From positions 13,970 to 40,756 of the forward strand of contig SUUF01000007.1 in assembly GCA_015062635.1 (NCBI GenBank): a DNA stretch of 26,787 nt. The letters run 5' to 3'. The notes below the pieces were generated by a model that was not told the origin of the DNA, ran no database searches, and saw only the letters and a list, made by a program, of their open reading frames with translations. Every line of letters starts with the position of its first letter. Position 1 is the stretch's first letter. A program made the position numbers and the translations under genes. Below, one piece after another: positions 5,899-14,184 of this stretch. Source of the DNA: Coriobacteriaceae bacterium (GTDB taxonomy: Bacteria > Actinomycetota > Coriobacteriia > Coriobacteriales > Eggerthellaceae).

Positions 5899-6945
5899 CA
5901 CGAAATAGCGCATCGAGGACTTCTTGTACTCGCGGGAAGACACGAGAACCTGCGCCCGCCTGCCCGACTCCCGCTCCAGCTCGGCAACCCGTTCGTCCAG
6001 CTCGTCACCCGTTTTCGCATGGATCATGGCATACAGGTTGTACGGCCAGTCGTCGCTGCGCGGGCGCGCGTAGCAATGCGACACGTACGGCTTCGCGGCA
6101 AAGGCGCGCCCCTGCTCGTCAAGCTCATCGGCGGGAACGTCCCACACCGTCATGCCGTTGAACGCGAATCCCATCTTGCGGTGCGCGACCAGGGCGCCGA
6201 AGCGCCGGATGACGCCCGCGGCCTTGAAATCGCGCAGGCGCTCGAGCACCCGCTGCTCGTCGATGCCCGCATCGCCCAGCTCGGCGGCGATGCGCGCGGC
6301 GGCCATGGCGAAGGGCTCGGCATCGGGCAGCTCGCCCGCACCTGCGATGTCCTCTTGCGCCCAACGCACGAGCGCCACGTCGAGGGGGTCGTCCGCATCG
6401 AACGCGCGCACGGGCGCGGCATCCGTCGCCTCGGCATGCCCATGGCGCTTCTGGCCTGGGCCTTTCCCCCGCCCGGCATGGTCGCCCTTCTTCATGTCGC
6501 TGAAGTCGACACGAATCTTGTACAGCGCGGTCGCGGGAAGGTTCAGCGCATCGGGGCAACCGGTATCCCGCTGGATCTCGGCCAAGATGCGCGCGACCTC
6601 GTCGGCGCCGCGCGCGATGATCGTGAACCATAGGTTGTAGCGGTTGTTGCGCAGGTAGTTGTGCGTGACGTTCGGGTACGCGTTCACGATGGCGGCGGCG
6701 CGGTCGACGTCCTCGGGCGCGCCCGCGACGGCAATCGCGCACAGCGTGGACGAATACCCGAGCTTCTTGGAATTGAACGACGCGCCCAGTCGGCGAATCG
6801 AACCCTCGCGACGCAGCGCGGCAACCGCGGCGCGCACGTCCTCACGCGCGGCTCCCAGCTGCCCGCCGATGACGCCATACGGGTCGCCCTGCAGTGGAAA
6901 CCCGCTTTGGATGACGTCGAGCACCTGCGCTTGCAACTCGCTCAT
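5896..6945 (-). CDS. ahbAB: Siroheme decarboxylase, AhbA-AhbB fusion
   Basis: Removes the two acetate-side carboxyl groups of siroheme to give 12,18-didecarboxysiroheme, the first dedicated step of the Ahb heme route. The protein is 349 aa, about twice the size of a single subunit. Residues 1-150 are AhbA-like, with an Lrp/AsnC-type helix-turn-helix and the stretch THNYLRNNRYNLWFTII (94-110). A Gly/Lys/His linker covers about 151-180. Residues 185-349 are AhbB-like, with IRRFGALVAHRKMGFAFN (246-263) and VSHCYARPRSDDWPYNLYAM (288-307). In the families I know, AhbA and AhbB are separate proteins forming a heterodimer; here they are one chain. Its ATG shares one base with the ahbD stop (TGATG), with GAGGAG just upstream. 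Confidence 0.92.
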   Translation of the reverse strand: MSELQAQVLDVIQSGFPLQGDPYGVIGGQLGAAREDVRAAVAALRREGSIRRLGASFNSKKLGYSSTLCAIAVAGAPEDVDRAAAIVNAYPNVTHNYLRNNRYNLWFTIIARGADEVARILAEIQRDTGCPDALNLPATALYKIRVDFSDMKKGDHAGRGKGPGQKRHGHAEATDAAPVRAFDADDPLDVALVRWAQEDIAGAGELPDAEPFAMAAARIAAELGDAGIDEQRVLERLRDFKAAGVIRRFGALVAHRKMGFAFNGMTVWDVPADELDEQGRAFAAKPYVSHCYARPRSDDWPYNLYAMIHAKTGDELDERVAELERESGRRAQVLVSSREYKKSSMRYFV

Positions 6946-8276
6946 CAGGCCTCCTCGGTCGCCGCAGCCGCAGCTTCCTGCTCAGCTAGCGCCGCCTGCA
7001 TCTTGGCCCACTTGGGCGGAATGTAGGCGCAATAGGGTTCCTGCTGCAGGTAATCGCCCGTCGCCGCGAGCGCGCGGGCACGGCATCCGCCGCACACGCC
7101 CTTGTACTCGCAGGCGCCGCACTTGCCCTTGAGCTTGGAATAGTCGCGTAAGTCGTTGAACACGGGCGACTTCTCCCAAATCTCGGGGAACGGCGTCTCC
7201 TTCACGTTGCCGAGCTGCATGTCGAAATAGCCGCATGGCTGCACGTCACCCACATGGCTGATGAACACGAAGCTGATGCCGCCGAGGCAGCCGCGCGTCA
7301 TGGCCTCCATGCCGTACGTTTTCGGCGTCACCTGCACGCCTTCACGGGCAGATTCCTGCCTTAGGATGCGATAGTACTGCGGGGCATCAGTCGGTTTAAA
7401 GTGCATGGGGCTCGTCTTCTGGCAGTGATACGCCCAGGTCAGGACCTCTTCGTACTCCTCGGGCGTCAGCTCCACGTCCACCAGGTCCTCCCCACGGCCC
7501 GTGGGCACGAGCAGGAACGGGTGGAACGCCGCCGCATCTTCGCGCTCGGCCAAATCGTGGATGTCCTCCACGAGGTCCTTGTTCATCTTCGTGATGGTGG
7601 TGTTCACCTGCACGCCCACGCCGTGCGCACGCAGATGGCGGATGCCGGCAAGCGTCTCCTCGAAGGCGCCCTGCTTGCCGCGGAAGGCGTCCTGCCCCGC
7701 CGCATCGGGAAAATCGAGCGACACCGACACGCGCGGGATGCCGTGCTCGGCGATCTTCGCGGCCATCTCGTCGCCGATGAGCGTGCCGTTCGTGCCGATG
7801 ACCGGGCGCATGCCCAGCTCATGAGCGTAATCGATGATCTCCCAGATATCCTCGCGCATCAGCGGCTCGCCGCCCGTGAGGATGAGGATCGGGTCGGTGA
7901 TGGACGCGATGTCGTCCATGAGCTTCTTGCATTCCTCGAGCGAGAGCTCGCCCGGGTACGGTTCGCAATGCGCCGCCGCGCGGCAGTGCGCGCAGGCGAG
8001 GTTGCAGCTACGGGTAATCTCCCAGGCCACGATGCGCGGCGGCTTCACGCCGGTGCGGGCCTCGAACGCCTGGGCGGCGGGCCCGGAGCCGGGACGCCCC
8101 CCGCCGCGCACCCCCGTGTGCGCCCCCGGATGCCCCATGGGAACGCCTGCGGGGTGCCCGCCCGGATGTCCGCCCGGGTGCCCGCCGGGTTGGCCTTTCG
8201 GGATGCCCGCGGGATGCCCCATCGGCATGCCGCCCGGATGCGCAGCGGGCATTCCGCCCGGATGTTCGTTCGTCAT
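6945..8276 (-). CDS. ahbD: AhbD-type radical SAM heme b synthase with His/Pro/Gly-rich N-terminal tail
   Basis: Probably performs the last step, oxidative decarboxylation of two propionates of Fe-coproporphyrin III to give heme b. The protein is 443 aa. Radical SAM cysteines are Cys91, Cys95 and Cys98 (RSCNLACAHC). A SPASM/twitch-like C-terminal cluster region has Cys386, 389, 395, 398 and 416, including CGGCRARALAATGDY, which is typical of AhbD rather than AhbC. Residues 5-53 are an unusual tail of HPGG, HPAG and GMP repeats with eight histidines and several methionines; the main domain begins near residue 75. The gene overlaps the LuxR gene by ATGA. The split between AhbC and AhbD is from family memory of N- and C-terminal motifs. 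NirJ is less likely because no heme d1 genes are present. Confidence 0.88.
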   Translation of the reverse strand: MTNEHPGGMPAAHPGGMPMGHPAGIPKGQPGGHPGGHPGGHPAGVPMGHPGAHTGVRGGGRPGSGPAAQAFEARTGVKPPRIVAWEITRSCNLACAHCRAAAHCEPYPGELSLEECKKLMDDIASITDPILILTGGEPLMREDIWEIIDYAHELGMRPVIGTNGTLIGDEMAAKIAEHGIPRVSVSLDFPDAAGQDAFRGKQGAFEETLAGIRHLRAHGVGVQVNTTITKMNKDLVEDIHDLAEREDAAAFHPFLLVPTGRGEDLVDVELTPEEYEEVLTWAYHCQKTSPMHFKPTDAPQYYRILRQESAREGVQVTPKTYGMEAMTRGCLGGISFVFISHVGDVQPCGYFDMQLGNVKETPFPEIWEKSPVFNDLRDYSKLKGKCGACEYKGVCGGCRARALAATGDYLQQEPYCAYIPPKWAKMQAALAEQEAAAAATEEA

Positions 8277-9748
8277 TTCGTCTCCTTATCGTTGACCAGG
8301 GCAAGCAGCTCCTGTCGGGAATGCACGTCGAGCTTGCGGTACACATTCTGCTGGTGGAAACGCACGGTGCTCGCGGAAATCACGAGCTGCTCGGCGATGA
8401 ACGTGGACGAATGCCCGCGTGCCGTCAGCCCGAGGATCTCGGCTTCGCGCGCCGTCAAGCCGTATTCCCGCGTCAGCGCCGCGCAGCGGTCGTCGATCGA
8501 CGGCTGCGCGGGCTCGGGCTGCTCCTCGATTTGCTGCGCGAGCGATTCGAGCTTCGCGTAGGCCGCCGAAAGCTCCATGCGCGCCGACTCCACCGACATG
8601 CGCGCATCCTCGAGCCGCGTGCGGTTCACCAGCAGGGCTGCGGCGAAGAACACGAGCAGCGCGAGCGCGATGACGGCCACGAGCGCGCGCTGGTCGTGCA
8701 GGCTCCCGGGCAGCGACACCGCCAGCGACTCACCCCACCCCACGCCGAAAACGCTGCTCGTGCACACCAGCACGATGCCGCACACCAGCAGCCGGGGCAT
8801 CCGCGAGAACGAGATAAGCGCCGGAAACACCATCCAGCGCAGGAAATGGTAGGAGAACACGCCCGCGAACAGCAGGCCCATCATGCTCGGGTTCACCCGC
8901 GCGTCCGAGACGCAGGCAAGCAGCATCGCGGCCAGCACGAGCGCGAACAGCGGGATCCACGCGGCGGCGGCCGCTTCCTCGCCCTGCAAGACGATGTAGG
9001 CCGACGCGGCGAGCGCGAACACGGCCGCGGCGCCGAACAGCGGGTAGTTCACGGAACCGCCCGCGTTCCAACCGAGCGCGATGGCGGCGCCGTAGAGCAG
9101 CGACGCCACGATGCCGCTGATGGCGAAGGCGAGCGCGGCGAACCAGGGGAATTCCGCCACCTGGGCGGCCGTGGGAATGCCGTCGGCCCGGCACGACGTG
9201 CCCTTCGGGTCGGCCAGGGGGAACATCAGACCCGCGAACAGCCCCGACGCCACGAACACCGCCGTGGCCGGCAGGGCGTCGAGCCGCATGAGCCCGCCGA
9301 TGAGCACGCCGCCCGCCAGCAGGCCGCCGAACGAGGCGATCACGATATCGCGCATGGAAAGCGACGAGAGCAACATGAGCATCGCGAGCATCACCAGCCC
9401 GCTGGCAACACCGGCGAGCAGTGCGAACGGCATGCCCTCGGCGACCCCGCACCCGCCGGCGAGCACCAGTCCCGCAACCGCCATCGCAAGGCCCGAACCG
9501 GCCAGCACGATGCGCCCGGGCGAGACGCGCAACGCGCAGCCGAGCACCACCGCCACGGCGATGGCGGCCACACGCGCGATGGAGCAGGCAGACGACAAGA
9601 CGTCCATCTCGGGGCGCCCGGCCATGGGAATGCCGCCGCTGAAACCGGTGGCGAACGCGCGGCAATACGCCAGCATGCACCCGAGCCCCACGGCCACGAG
9701 CGCAACCCGCGCTAGGGGCGGCAGGCCCTGTTCAGCAGCGTTTGCCAA
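8273..9748 (-). CDS. LuxR-family regulator with multi-pass membrane domain
   Basis: The predicted product is 491 aa. Residues 10 to about 370 are a series of hydrophobic helices (roughly 10-12 transmembrane segments). A coiled segment rich in Glu/Ala (about 375-415) follows, then a C-terminal LuxR helix-turn-helix from about 425 (LTAREAEILGLTARGHSSTF and STVRFHQQNVYRKLDVHSR). This form, a membrane sensor fused to a LuxR DNA-binding domain, is frequent in Eggerthellaceae; ligands are mostly unknown. The start is TTG at 9748: GGAAGGA lies 6 bases upstream, and the nearby ATG at 9752 is out of frame and stops after five codons. The gene lies inside the ahb transcription unit, overlapping ahbD by 4 bases and starting 3 bases past the flavodoxin stop. 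It may sense membrane or heme status, which is inference. Confidence 0.88.
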   Translation of the reverse strand: MANAAEQGLPPLARVALVAVGLGCMLAYCRAFATGFSGGIPMAGRPEMDVLSSACSIARVAAIAVAVVLGCALRVSPGRIVLAGSGLAMAVAGLVLAGGCGVAEGMPFALLAGVASGLVMLAMLMLLSSLSMRDIVIASFGGLLAGGVLIGGLMRLDALPATAVFVASGLFAGLMFPLADPKGTSCRADGIPTAAQVAEFPWFAALAFAISGIVASLLYGAAIALGWNAGGSVNYPLFGAAAVFALAASAYIVLQGEEAAAAAWIPLFALVLAAMLLACVSDARVNPSMMGLLFAGVFSYHFLRWMVFPALISFSRMPRLLVCGIVLVCTSSVFGVGWGESLAVSLPGSLHDQRALVAVIALALLVFFAAALLVNRTRLEDARMSVESARMELSAAYAKLESLAQQIEEQPEPAQPSIDDRCAALTREYGLTAREAEILGLTARGHSSTFIAEQLVISASTVRFHQQNVYRKLDVHSRQELLALVNDKETK

Positions 9749-9751
9749 GCA

Positions 9752-10174
9752 TTATCCTTCCCAGGAATTCACCACTTCCACGGCGAAGGCGGCGGCGCGG
9801 CGCGCGTCGTCGTCGTCCGGCTTGCCCTTGTGCAGCCCGTTGAATTCGCCCGGGCAGTGGAATTCCCTTTCCGACACCTTGATGCCGAGCTTCGCGCACA
9901 TGTTGCACAGCGATTTGTAGCTCGATTCAAGGATACCAGCAGTGCTGACGTTCACGACCTCGCCAACCAGGTTCGGGTCGACTTTTTGCAGGAAGTGGCG
10001 CATGTCGCGCCCGGTCTTGGTCACATACACCGAATTTCCCAGGAAGAGGATGTCGACGGGCTCGGTGATGGGGTGCGTGATGTCGAGCGCCTCGACCCCG
10101 ATGGCCTCGGAAATGGCGTCGACGAGCTTCTTGGTGTGGCCGGTGCGCGTGAAATACCGGATGGCGACCTTCAT
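9752..10174 (-). CDS. Flavodoxin-domain protein
   Basis: The predicted product is 140 aa, a short-chain flavodoxin by length. It begins with a beta strand and the FMN phosphate loop TRTGHT (residues 9-14). The expected second loop region is around GNSVYVTKTG (46-55), and a Cys/Met-rich segment lies at 90-93 (CNMC). The start at 10174 has AAGGAAGG 8 bases upstream; an open frame 57 codons longer crosses the hairpin after hemB and is not supported. Position between hemB and the radical SAM gene ahbD suggests it supplies electrons for AhbC or AhbD, or for another pathway step. A HemG-like protoporphyrinogen oxidase role is considered and disfavoured, because the Ahb route makes no protoporphyrinogen. 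Confidence 0.82.
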   Translation of the reverse strand: MKVAIRYFTRTGHTKKLVDAISEAIGVEALDITHPITEPVDILFLGNSVYVTKTGRDMRHFLQKVDPNLVGEVVNVSTAGILESSYKSLCNMCAKLGIKVSEREFHCPGEFNGLHKGKPDDDDARRAAAFAVEVVNSWEG

Positions 10175-10207
10175 GTGAAACCTTCCTTCCGCTATGCCCC
10201 GCCCGTT

Positions 10208-10213
10208 ACTATA
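10208..10213 (-). promoter_or_regulatory. Putative -10 box for the flavodoxin-luxR-ahbD-ahbAB unit
   Basis: Minus-strand TATAGT lies 33 bases before the flavodoxin ATG, in an AT-rich stretch unlike its surroundings and beyond the hairpin after hemB. A clear -35 is not seen, so a factor-dependent promoter is possible. Confidence 0.45.
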
Positions 10214-10308
10214 TCGTTGGCGTTTTAATTGTGTACTATCAGTTTTGCCAGGTTTTCCGACAGGCCGTTTCACCTGCAGATACGCATGCACTGCGGCACG
10301 GCGAAACA

Positions 10309-10339
10309 GTGCGCCCGGACGGCAACCGCCCGGGCGCAC
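10309..10339 (-). terminator. Hairpin after hemB
   Basis: 10-bp perfect stem (GTGCGCCCGG/CCGGGCGCAC) with an 11-base loop, 24 bases past the hemB stop, followed by TGTTTCG on the minus strand. The weak T-run suggests partial termination, which would make the downstream ahb genes both co-transcribed and separately promoted. Confidence 0.6.
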
Positions 10340-10363
10340 GTGCATGAAGCGAATCGGGACGCG

Positions 10364-11350
10364 CTATTCCGCGAGCCAGCGGGCGGCTTCCTTCGCGTGG
10401 TAGGTGATGATCATGTCGGCGCCGGCGCGCTTGATGGACGTGAGCAGCTCGAGCACGACGCGGCGCTCGTCGATCCAATCGTTCGCGGCGGCGGCCTTCA
10501 CCATCGAGTATTCGCCCGACACGTTATAGGCCACCGTGGGGAACTGCAGCTCCGACTTCACCCGGTAGATGACGTCGAGGTACGACAGCGCGGGCTTGAC
10601 CATCACGAGGTCGGCGCCCTCGGCGATGTCGTAGGCCGACTCGCGCACGCCCTCGCGGGCATTGGCCGGGTCCATCTGGTAGGCGCGGCGGTCGCCGAAC
10701 GACGGCGCGGAATCGGCCGCATCGCGGAACGGGCCGTAAAAGCCGCTCGCGTACTTCGTGGAATAGGCCATGATGGGAACATCCTGGAAGCCGGCCTCGT
10801 CGAGCGCGGCGCGGATGTACCCCACGCGCCCGTCCATCATGTCGGACGGGGCCACCATGTGGGCGCCGGCGCGCGCGTGGCTCACGGCCTCGGCGGCGAG
10901 CAGCTTCAGCGCCTCGTCGTTCACAACGTTGCCGGCCTCGTCGAGCGGGCCGCAATGGCCGTGGTCGGTGTACTCGCACAGGCACACGTCGGTGATGATG
11001 TACATCTCGGGCGCCTGCGCGCGGATGATGCGGCATGCCTCCTGCACGATGCCGTGGTCGTCGTAGGCCTCGGTGCCGAGCGGGTCCTTATGCGCGGGCA
11101 GGCCGAACAGCAGCACGCTCTTCACGCCGCACGCCAGCAGCTCCTCGATCTCGGGCATCAGCATGTCGAGCGACAGCTGGTAGACGCCCGGCATCGACGG
11201 CACCTCGTCGCGGCACCCCTCGCCCGGCTTCACGAACAGCGGGTAGATGAAGTCCTTCGCGGAAAGCTCGGTCTCGCGGATGAACTGCCGCGGCACCTCG
11301 CCGTTGCGCATGCGGCGCGGTCGATACGCCGGGAACTTGCCGTATTCCAT
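10364..11350 (-). CDS. hemB: Delta-aminolevulinic acid dehydratase (porphobilinogen synthase)
   Basis: Condenses two 5-aminolevulinate molecules to porphobilinogen. The protein is 328 aa, the family norm. Active-site lysines are Lys199 (AYSTKYASGFYGPFR) and Lys252 (MVKPALSYLDV). The cysteine triad Cys123, Cys125 and Cys133 in CLCEYTDHGHC marks a zinc-dependent enzyme. The start ATG overlaps the ahbC stop by one base (TAATG), with AGGAGGA just upstream, so translation is coupled. It is followed by the hairpin at 10309-10339, possibly ending the first part of the operon. Confidence 0.97.
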   Translation of the reverse strand: MEYGKFPAYRPRRMRNGEVPRQFIRETELSAKDFIYPLFVKPGEGCRDEVPSMPGVYQLSLDMLMPEIEELLACGVKSVLLFGLPAHKDPLGTEAYDDHGIVQEACRIIRAQAPEMYIITDVCLCEYTDHGHCGPLDEAGNVVNDEALKLLAAEAVSHARAGAHMVAPSDMMDGRVGYIRAALDEAGFQDVPIMAYSTKYASGFYGPFRDAADSAPSFGDRRAYQMDPANAREGVRESAYDIAEGADLVMVKPALSYLDVIYRVKSELQFPTVAYNVSGEYSMVKAAAANDWIDERRVVLELLTSIKRAGADMIITYHAKEAARWLAE

Positions 11351-12582
11351 TAGTCCTCCTCCTTTGCAGGCTCCACCATTGAAATCGGCTCGCCATGGAT
11401 CTCGTCATCGGTGAGGTAGCACGCCGGGTCGGGCGCCCACAGGTCGCCCGTGGCGGCCTCGGCGCGCACGCGGAAGTTGCCGCCGCAGATGTCGAGGAAG
11501 CGGCACTCCTTGCAGCGGCCCTTCACGAACGGGCGCTTGTCCTTCAGGCGGTACATCAGCTCGCTCGCCTCGGTGGTGCGGCTCACGTCGGTCCAGATCT
11601 CGCTGAACGGGCGGTCCTTCACGTTGCCGAAGCTGAAGTGGCGCCAGAACTGGTCGGCGTGCACCTCGCCATCCCAGCTGACGCACGAGATGCCGTTGCC
11701 GGTGGAATTGCCCTGGTTCCACTGCAGCAGCTGCAGCACCTTCTGGGCGCGCTCCGGGTCTTCCTTCAGCAACTCCATGTACACGAACGGCGCATCGGCG
11801 TGGTTGTCGACGGTCAGGATCTCGGGCGTTCCGCCCTCGTCGAACCAGGCCTTCGTGAGGTCCATGATGTGGCGCACGCATTCGCGCGTCTCCTCGTGGG
11901 TCAGGTCCTCGTCCATCAGCTCGGACCCGCGGCCCGTGTACACCAGGTGGTAGAAGCAGGCGCGGTTGATGCCGTGCTCGCGCATCAGGGCGAACATGTC
12001 GTCGATGGTGCGCCAGTTGCGCTTGTTGATGGTGAAGCGCAGGCCCACCTTGATGCCCGCGGCCTGGGCGTTGTGCACGCCTTCCAGCGCGAGGTCGAAG
12101 CTGCCCGGCACGCCGCGGAACGCATCGTGCGTGGCGCGGTCGCCGTCGAAGGACACGCCCACGTACGAAAGCCCCACCTCGGCGAACTGCTTGGCGAGCT
12201 CGGGCGTGATGAGCGTTCCGTTCGTGGAGATGACGACACGCATGCCGGCCTGCTTCGCGTAGTGCATGAGCTCGACGAGGTCCTCGCGCAGGCAGGGCTC
12301 GCCGCCGCTGAACAGCAGCACCGGCGCGCCGAAGGCCGCGAGGTCGTCGATCATGGCCTTGGCCTCTTCGGTGGAAAGCTGCGGGTACTTGTGCGCATCG
12401 GAAAGCGCGTAGCAATGCGCGCATTTCAGGTTGCACGTGCGCGTGCAATTCCACACCACCACGGGCTTCTTGTCCTTCGAGAACTGCAGCAGGCCGCTCG
12501 GCAGCTCCTTCGAGCGGCGCTTGTAGCGCAGCACGTCCGAAGGCTCGACCGCGCCGCAGTATAGCTTCGAGATTCCTATCAT
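11350..12582 (-). CDS. ahbC: AhbC-type radical SAM 12,18-didecarboxysiroheme deacetylase
   Basis: Probably removes the two acetate side chains of 12,18-didecarboxysiroheme to give Fe-coproporphyrin III. The protein is 410 aa. It starts MIGISKLYCGAVEPSDVLRY, the characteristic N-terminus of AhbC/NirJ proteins. Radical SAM cysteines are Cys50, Cys54 and Cys57 (RTCNLKCAHC), followed by the GGE motif (FSGGEPCLRED). An auxiliary cluster region has Cys357, 360, 366 and 388, with CGGN in place of the CGGC of AhbD. The ATG directly follows the cobA-hemD stop (TAGATG) with AAGGAG upstream. NirJ of heme d1 synthesis is the alternative, but the surrounding genes are for heme b. Confidence 0.9.
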   Translation of the reverse strand: MIGISKLYCGAVEPSDVLRYKRRSKELPSGLLQFSKDKKPVVVWNCTRTCNLKCAHCYALSDAHKYPQLSTEEAKAMIDDLAAFGAPVLLFSGGEPCLREDLVELMHYAKQAGMRVVISTNGTLITPELAKQFAEVGLSYVGVSFDGDRATHDAFRGVPGSFDLALEGVHNAQAAGIKVGLRFTINKRNWRTIDDMFALMREHGINRACFYHLVYTGRGSELMDEDLTHEETRECVRHIMDLTKAWFDEGGTPEILTVDNHADAPFVYMELLKEDPERAQKVLQLLQWNQGNSTGNGISCVSWDGEVHADQFWRHFSFGNVKDRPFSEIWTDVSRTTEASELMYRLKDKRPFVKGRCKECRFLDICGGNFRVRAEAATGDLWAPDPACYLTDDEIHGEPISMVEPAKEED

Positions 12583-14184
12583 CTATGCTCCTTGCTCCCT
12601 GTTGTGGTATCGGTAGGCCCCGACCAGGGTCTCCACCAGGCCGGGAATCGTGTATTCGGTTGCTTCGGCGGCCACGTCGAGGCCGGCGTCGCGCAGCGAC
12701 TTGCTCGTGATGGGGCCGATCGAGAACAGCCGCGCCGCACGCAGCGCGTCCTTGCCGTCCCCGAGCGCCGCCACCAGGTTGCGCACCGTCGACGACGACG
12801 TGAAGGTCACGGCGTCGATCTCGCCCGCCTTCAACCGGCGTGCCAGCTCGCCGGCGGCATCGGCGGCCGGCGCGACGGTCTTGTACGCCGGCGCGATATC
12901 GACCTGGGCCCCCGCCTGCTGCAGCAGCGCGGGAAGCGCCTCGCGGGCCACCTGCGCGCGCGGGATGAGCACGCGGGCGCCGGCAAGCTCGATGCCGCAG
13001 CGGTCCGATGCCTCGCGAATGGCCTCGAACACGGCCTCGCCCCGGTAGGCGGCGGGCACCGCGTCGGGCACGATGCCATGCGCCTGCAGGCGTTCGGCGG
13101 TGGCCGGGCCGATGGCCGCCACCCGCGAACCCGCGAGCGCGCGGGCGTCGGCGAAGCGCGTCCGGCCGGTTTCCGCCACTTGAGCAAGCCGCGCGAAGAA
13201 GGCGTCCACGCCGTTCACGCTCGTGAACACGAGCCAATCGTAGGCGTCGAGCTGCGCGAGAGCCGCATCGAGCGGCCCGAAATCGTCGGGTTCGGAAAAC
13301 GCGATGGTCGGGAACTCGACCACATCGGCCCCCAGGCCGCGCAGCTGCGCGCTGAAGGCGCTCGCCTGCGAACGAGAGCGCGTCACCACGATGGTGCGCC
13401 CGAACAGCGGGCGGTTCTCGAACCAGGCCAGCCGTTCGCGCAGGCTCGCGACCGGGCCCACCAAGATGATCGCCGGCGCGCCGAAGCCCTCCGCGCGGGC
13501 GCGGGGCGCCACGTCGTTCAGCGTCGCCACGAGCACCTGCTGGGCGTTCGTCGTTCCCCAGCGCACGAGCGCGGCCGGCGTCGAGGCCGGGGCGCCGTTT
13601 TGCACCAGGCGCTCGGCGATGAGCTCGAGGTTGCGCATGCCCATGTAGAAGCACAGCGTGCCGCCCTTGCCGGCCAGGCGCGCGAGCGCGGCCCAGTCGA
13701 TGGCCGAGGCGTTCTTCGTCGGGTCCTCGTGGCCGGTGATGAACGTCACCGACGATGCGATGCCGCGATGCGTCACGGGGATGCCCGCATAGGCCGGCGC
13801 CGCGATGCCGCTCGTCACGCCGGGCACCACCTCGAACGCGATGCCCGCCGCCGCGAGCGCGAGAGCCTCCTCGCCGCCGCGGCCGAACACGAACGGGTCG
13901 CCGCCCTTCAGGCGCACGAGCGTTCCGCCGCCGCGTTTCTCGAGCTCACGGGCCTTTTCCACGATAATCGCGTTGATCTCGTCCTGCGTCACGTGGGCCG
14001 AGAATCCCTTCTTGCCCACGTAAATGGCCTCGGCGCCGGGCTTCACCCGGCCCACGAGGGCCGCATTTGCCAGGTAGTCGTACACCACGATGTCGGCCTG
14101 CTCGAGCAGGCGCGCGCCGCGCAGCGTCAGCAGCTCGACATCGCCGGGGCCGGCGCCCACCAGGTACACGCACACGCCGCTCAT
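12583..14184 (-). CDS. cobA-hemD: Uroporphyrinogen-III C-methyltransferase / uroporphyrinogen-III synthase fusion
   Basis: One chain (533 aa) carries two consecutive steps: ring closure of hydroxymethylbilane to uroporphyrinogen III (HemD) and its SAM-dependent double methylation to precorrin-2 (CobA/SUMT). Residues 1-250 are CobA, with YLVGAGPGDVELLTLRG (7-23) and VRLKGGDPFVFGRGGEEA (90-107) as signatures. Residues 262-533 are HemD, with GRTIVVTRSRSQASAF and the later segments LVFTSVNGV and TFTSSSTV. The start at 14184 overlaps the hemC stop as ATGA; the open frame continues upstream only as the shadow of hemC. This fusion is common in Firmicutes and Actinobacteria. It commits flux to siroheme and so to the Ahb route. 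Confidence 0.96.
   Translation of the reverse strand: MSGVCVYLVGAGPGDVELLTLRGARLLEQADIVVYDYLANAALVGRVKPGAEAIYVGKKGFSAHVTQDEINAIIVEKARELEKRGGGTLVRLKGGDPFVFGRGGEEALALAAAGIAFEVVPGVTSGIAAPAYAGIPVTHRGIASSVTFITGHEDPTKNASAIDWAALARLAGKGGTLCFYMGMRNLELIAERLVQNGAPASTPAALVRWGTTNAQQVLVATLNDVAPRARAEGFGAPAIILVGPVASLRERLAWFENRPLFGRTIVVTRSRSQASAFSAQLRGLGADVVEFPTIAFSEPDDFGPLDAALAQLDAYDWLVFTSVNGVDAFFARLAQVAETGRTRFADARALAGSRVAAIGPATAERLQAHGIVPDAVPAAYRGEAVFEAIREASDRCGIELAGARVLIPRAQVAREALPALLQQAGAQVDIAPAYKTVAPAADAAGELARRLKAGEIDAVTFTSSSTVRNLVAALGDGKDALRAARLFSIGPITSKSLRDAGLDVAAEATEYTIPGLVETLVGAYRYHNREQGA

Noticed and set aside
5583..6161. 192-aa plus-strand frame from 5583
   Set aside because: Runs through the three hairpins and into the antisense of ahbAB; no ribosome binding site. 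Its first 30 codons are noted only for similarity to the mirrored arm.
7834..8295. Plus-strand frame with repeated CPPGCPPG
   Set aside because: Antisense reading of the HPGG repeats of ahbD; no start signals.
8321..9715. 464-aa plus-strand frame rich in His and Arg
   Set aside because: Antisense shadow of the membrane LuxR gene; such frames are common in high-GC DNA.
9752..10174. HemG-type protoporphyrinogen oxidase
   Set aside because: Flavodoxin fold and hem context fit superficially, but the Ahb route has no protoporphyrinogen step, and the protein is shorter than HemG.
11350..12582. NirJ of heme d1 synthesis
   Set aside because: NirJ and AhbC are close, but no nirS, nirF, nirE-specific or other d1 genes are in the window, while a full heme b set is.
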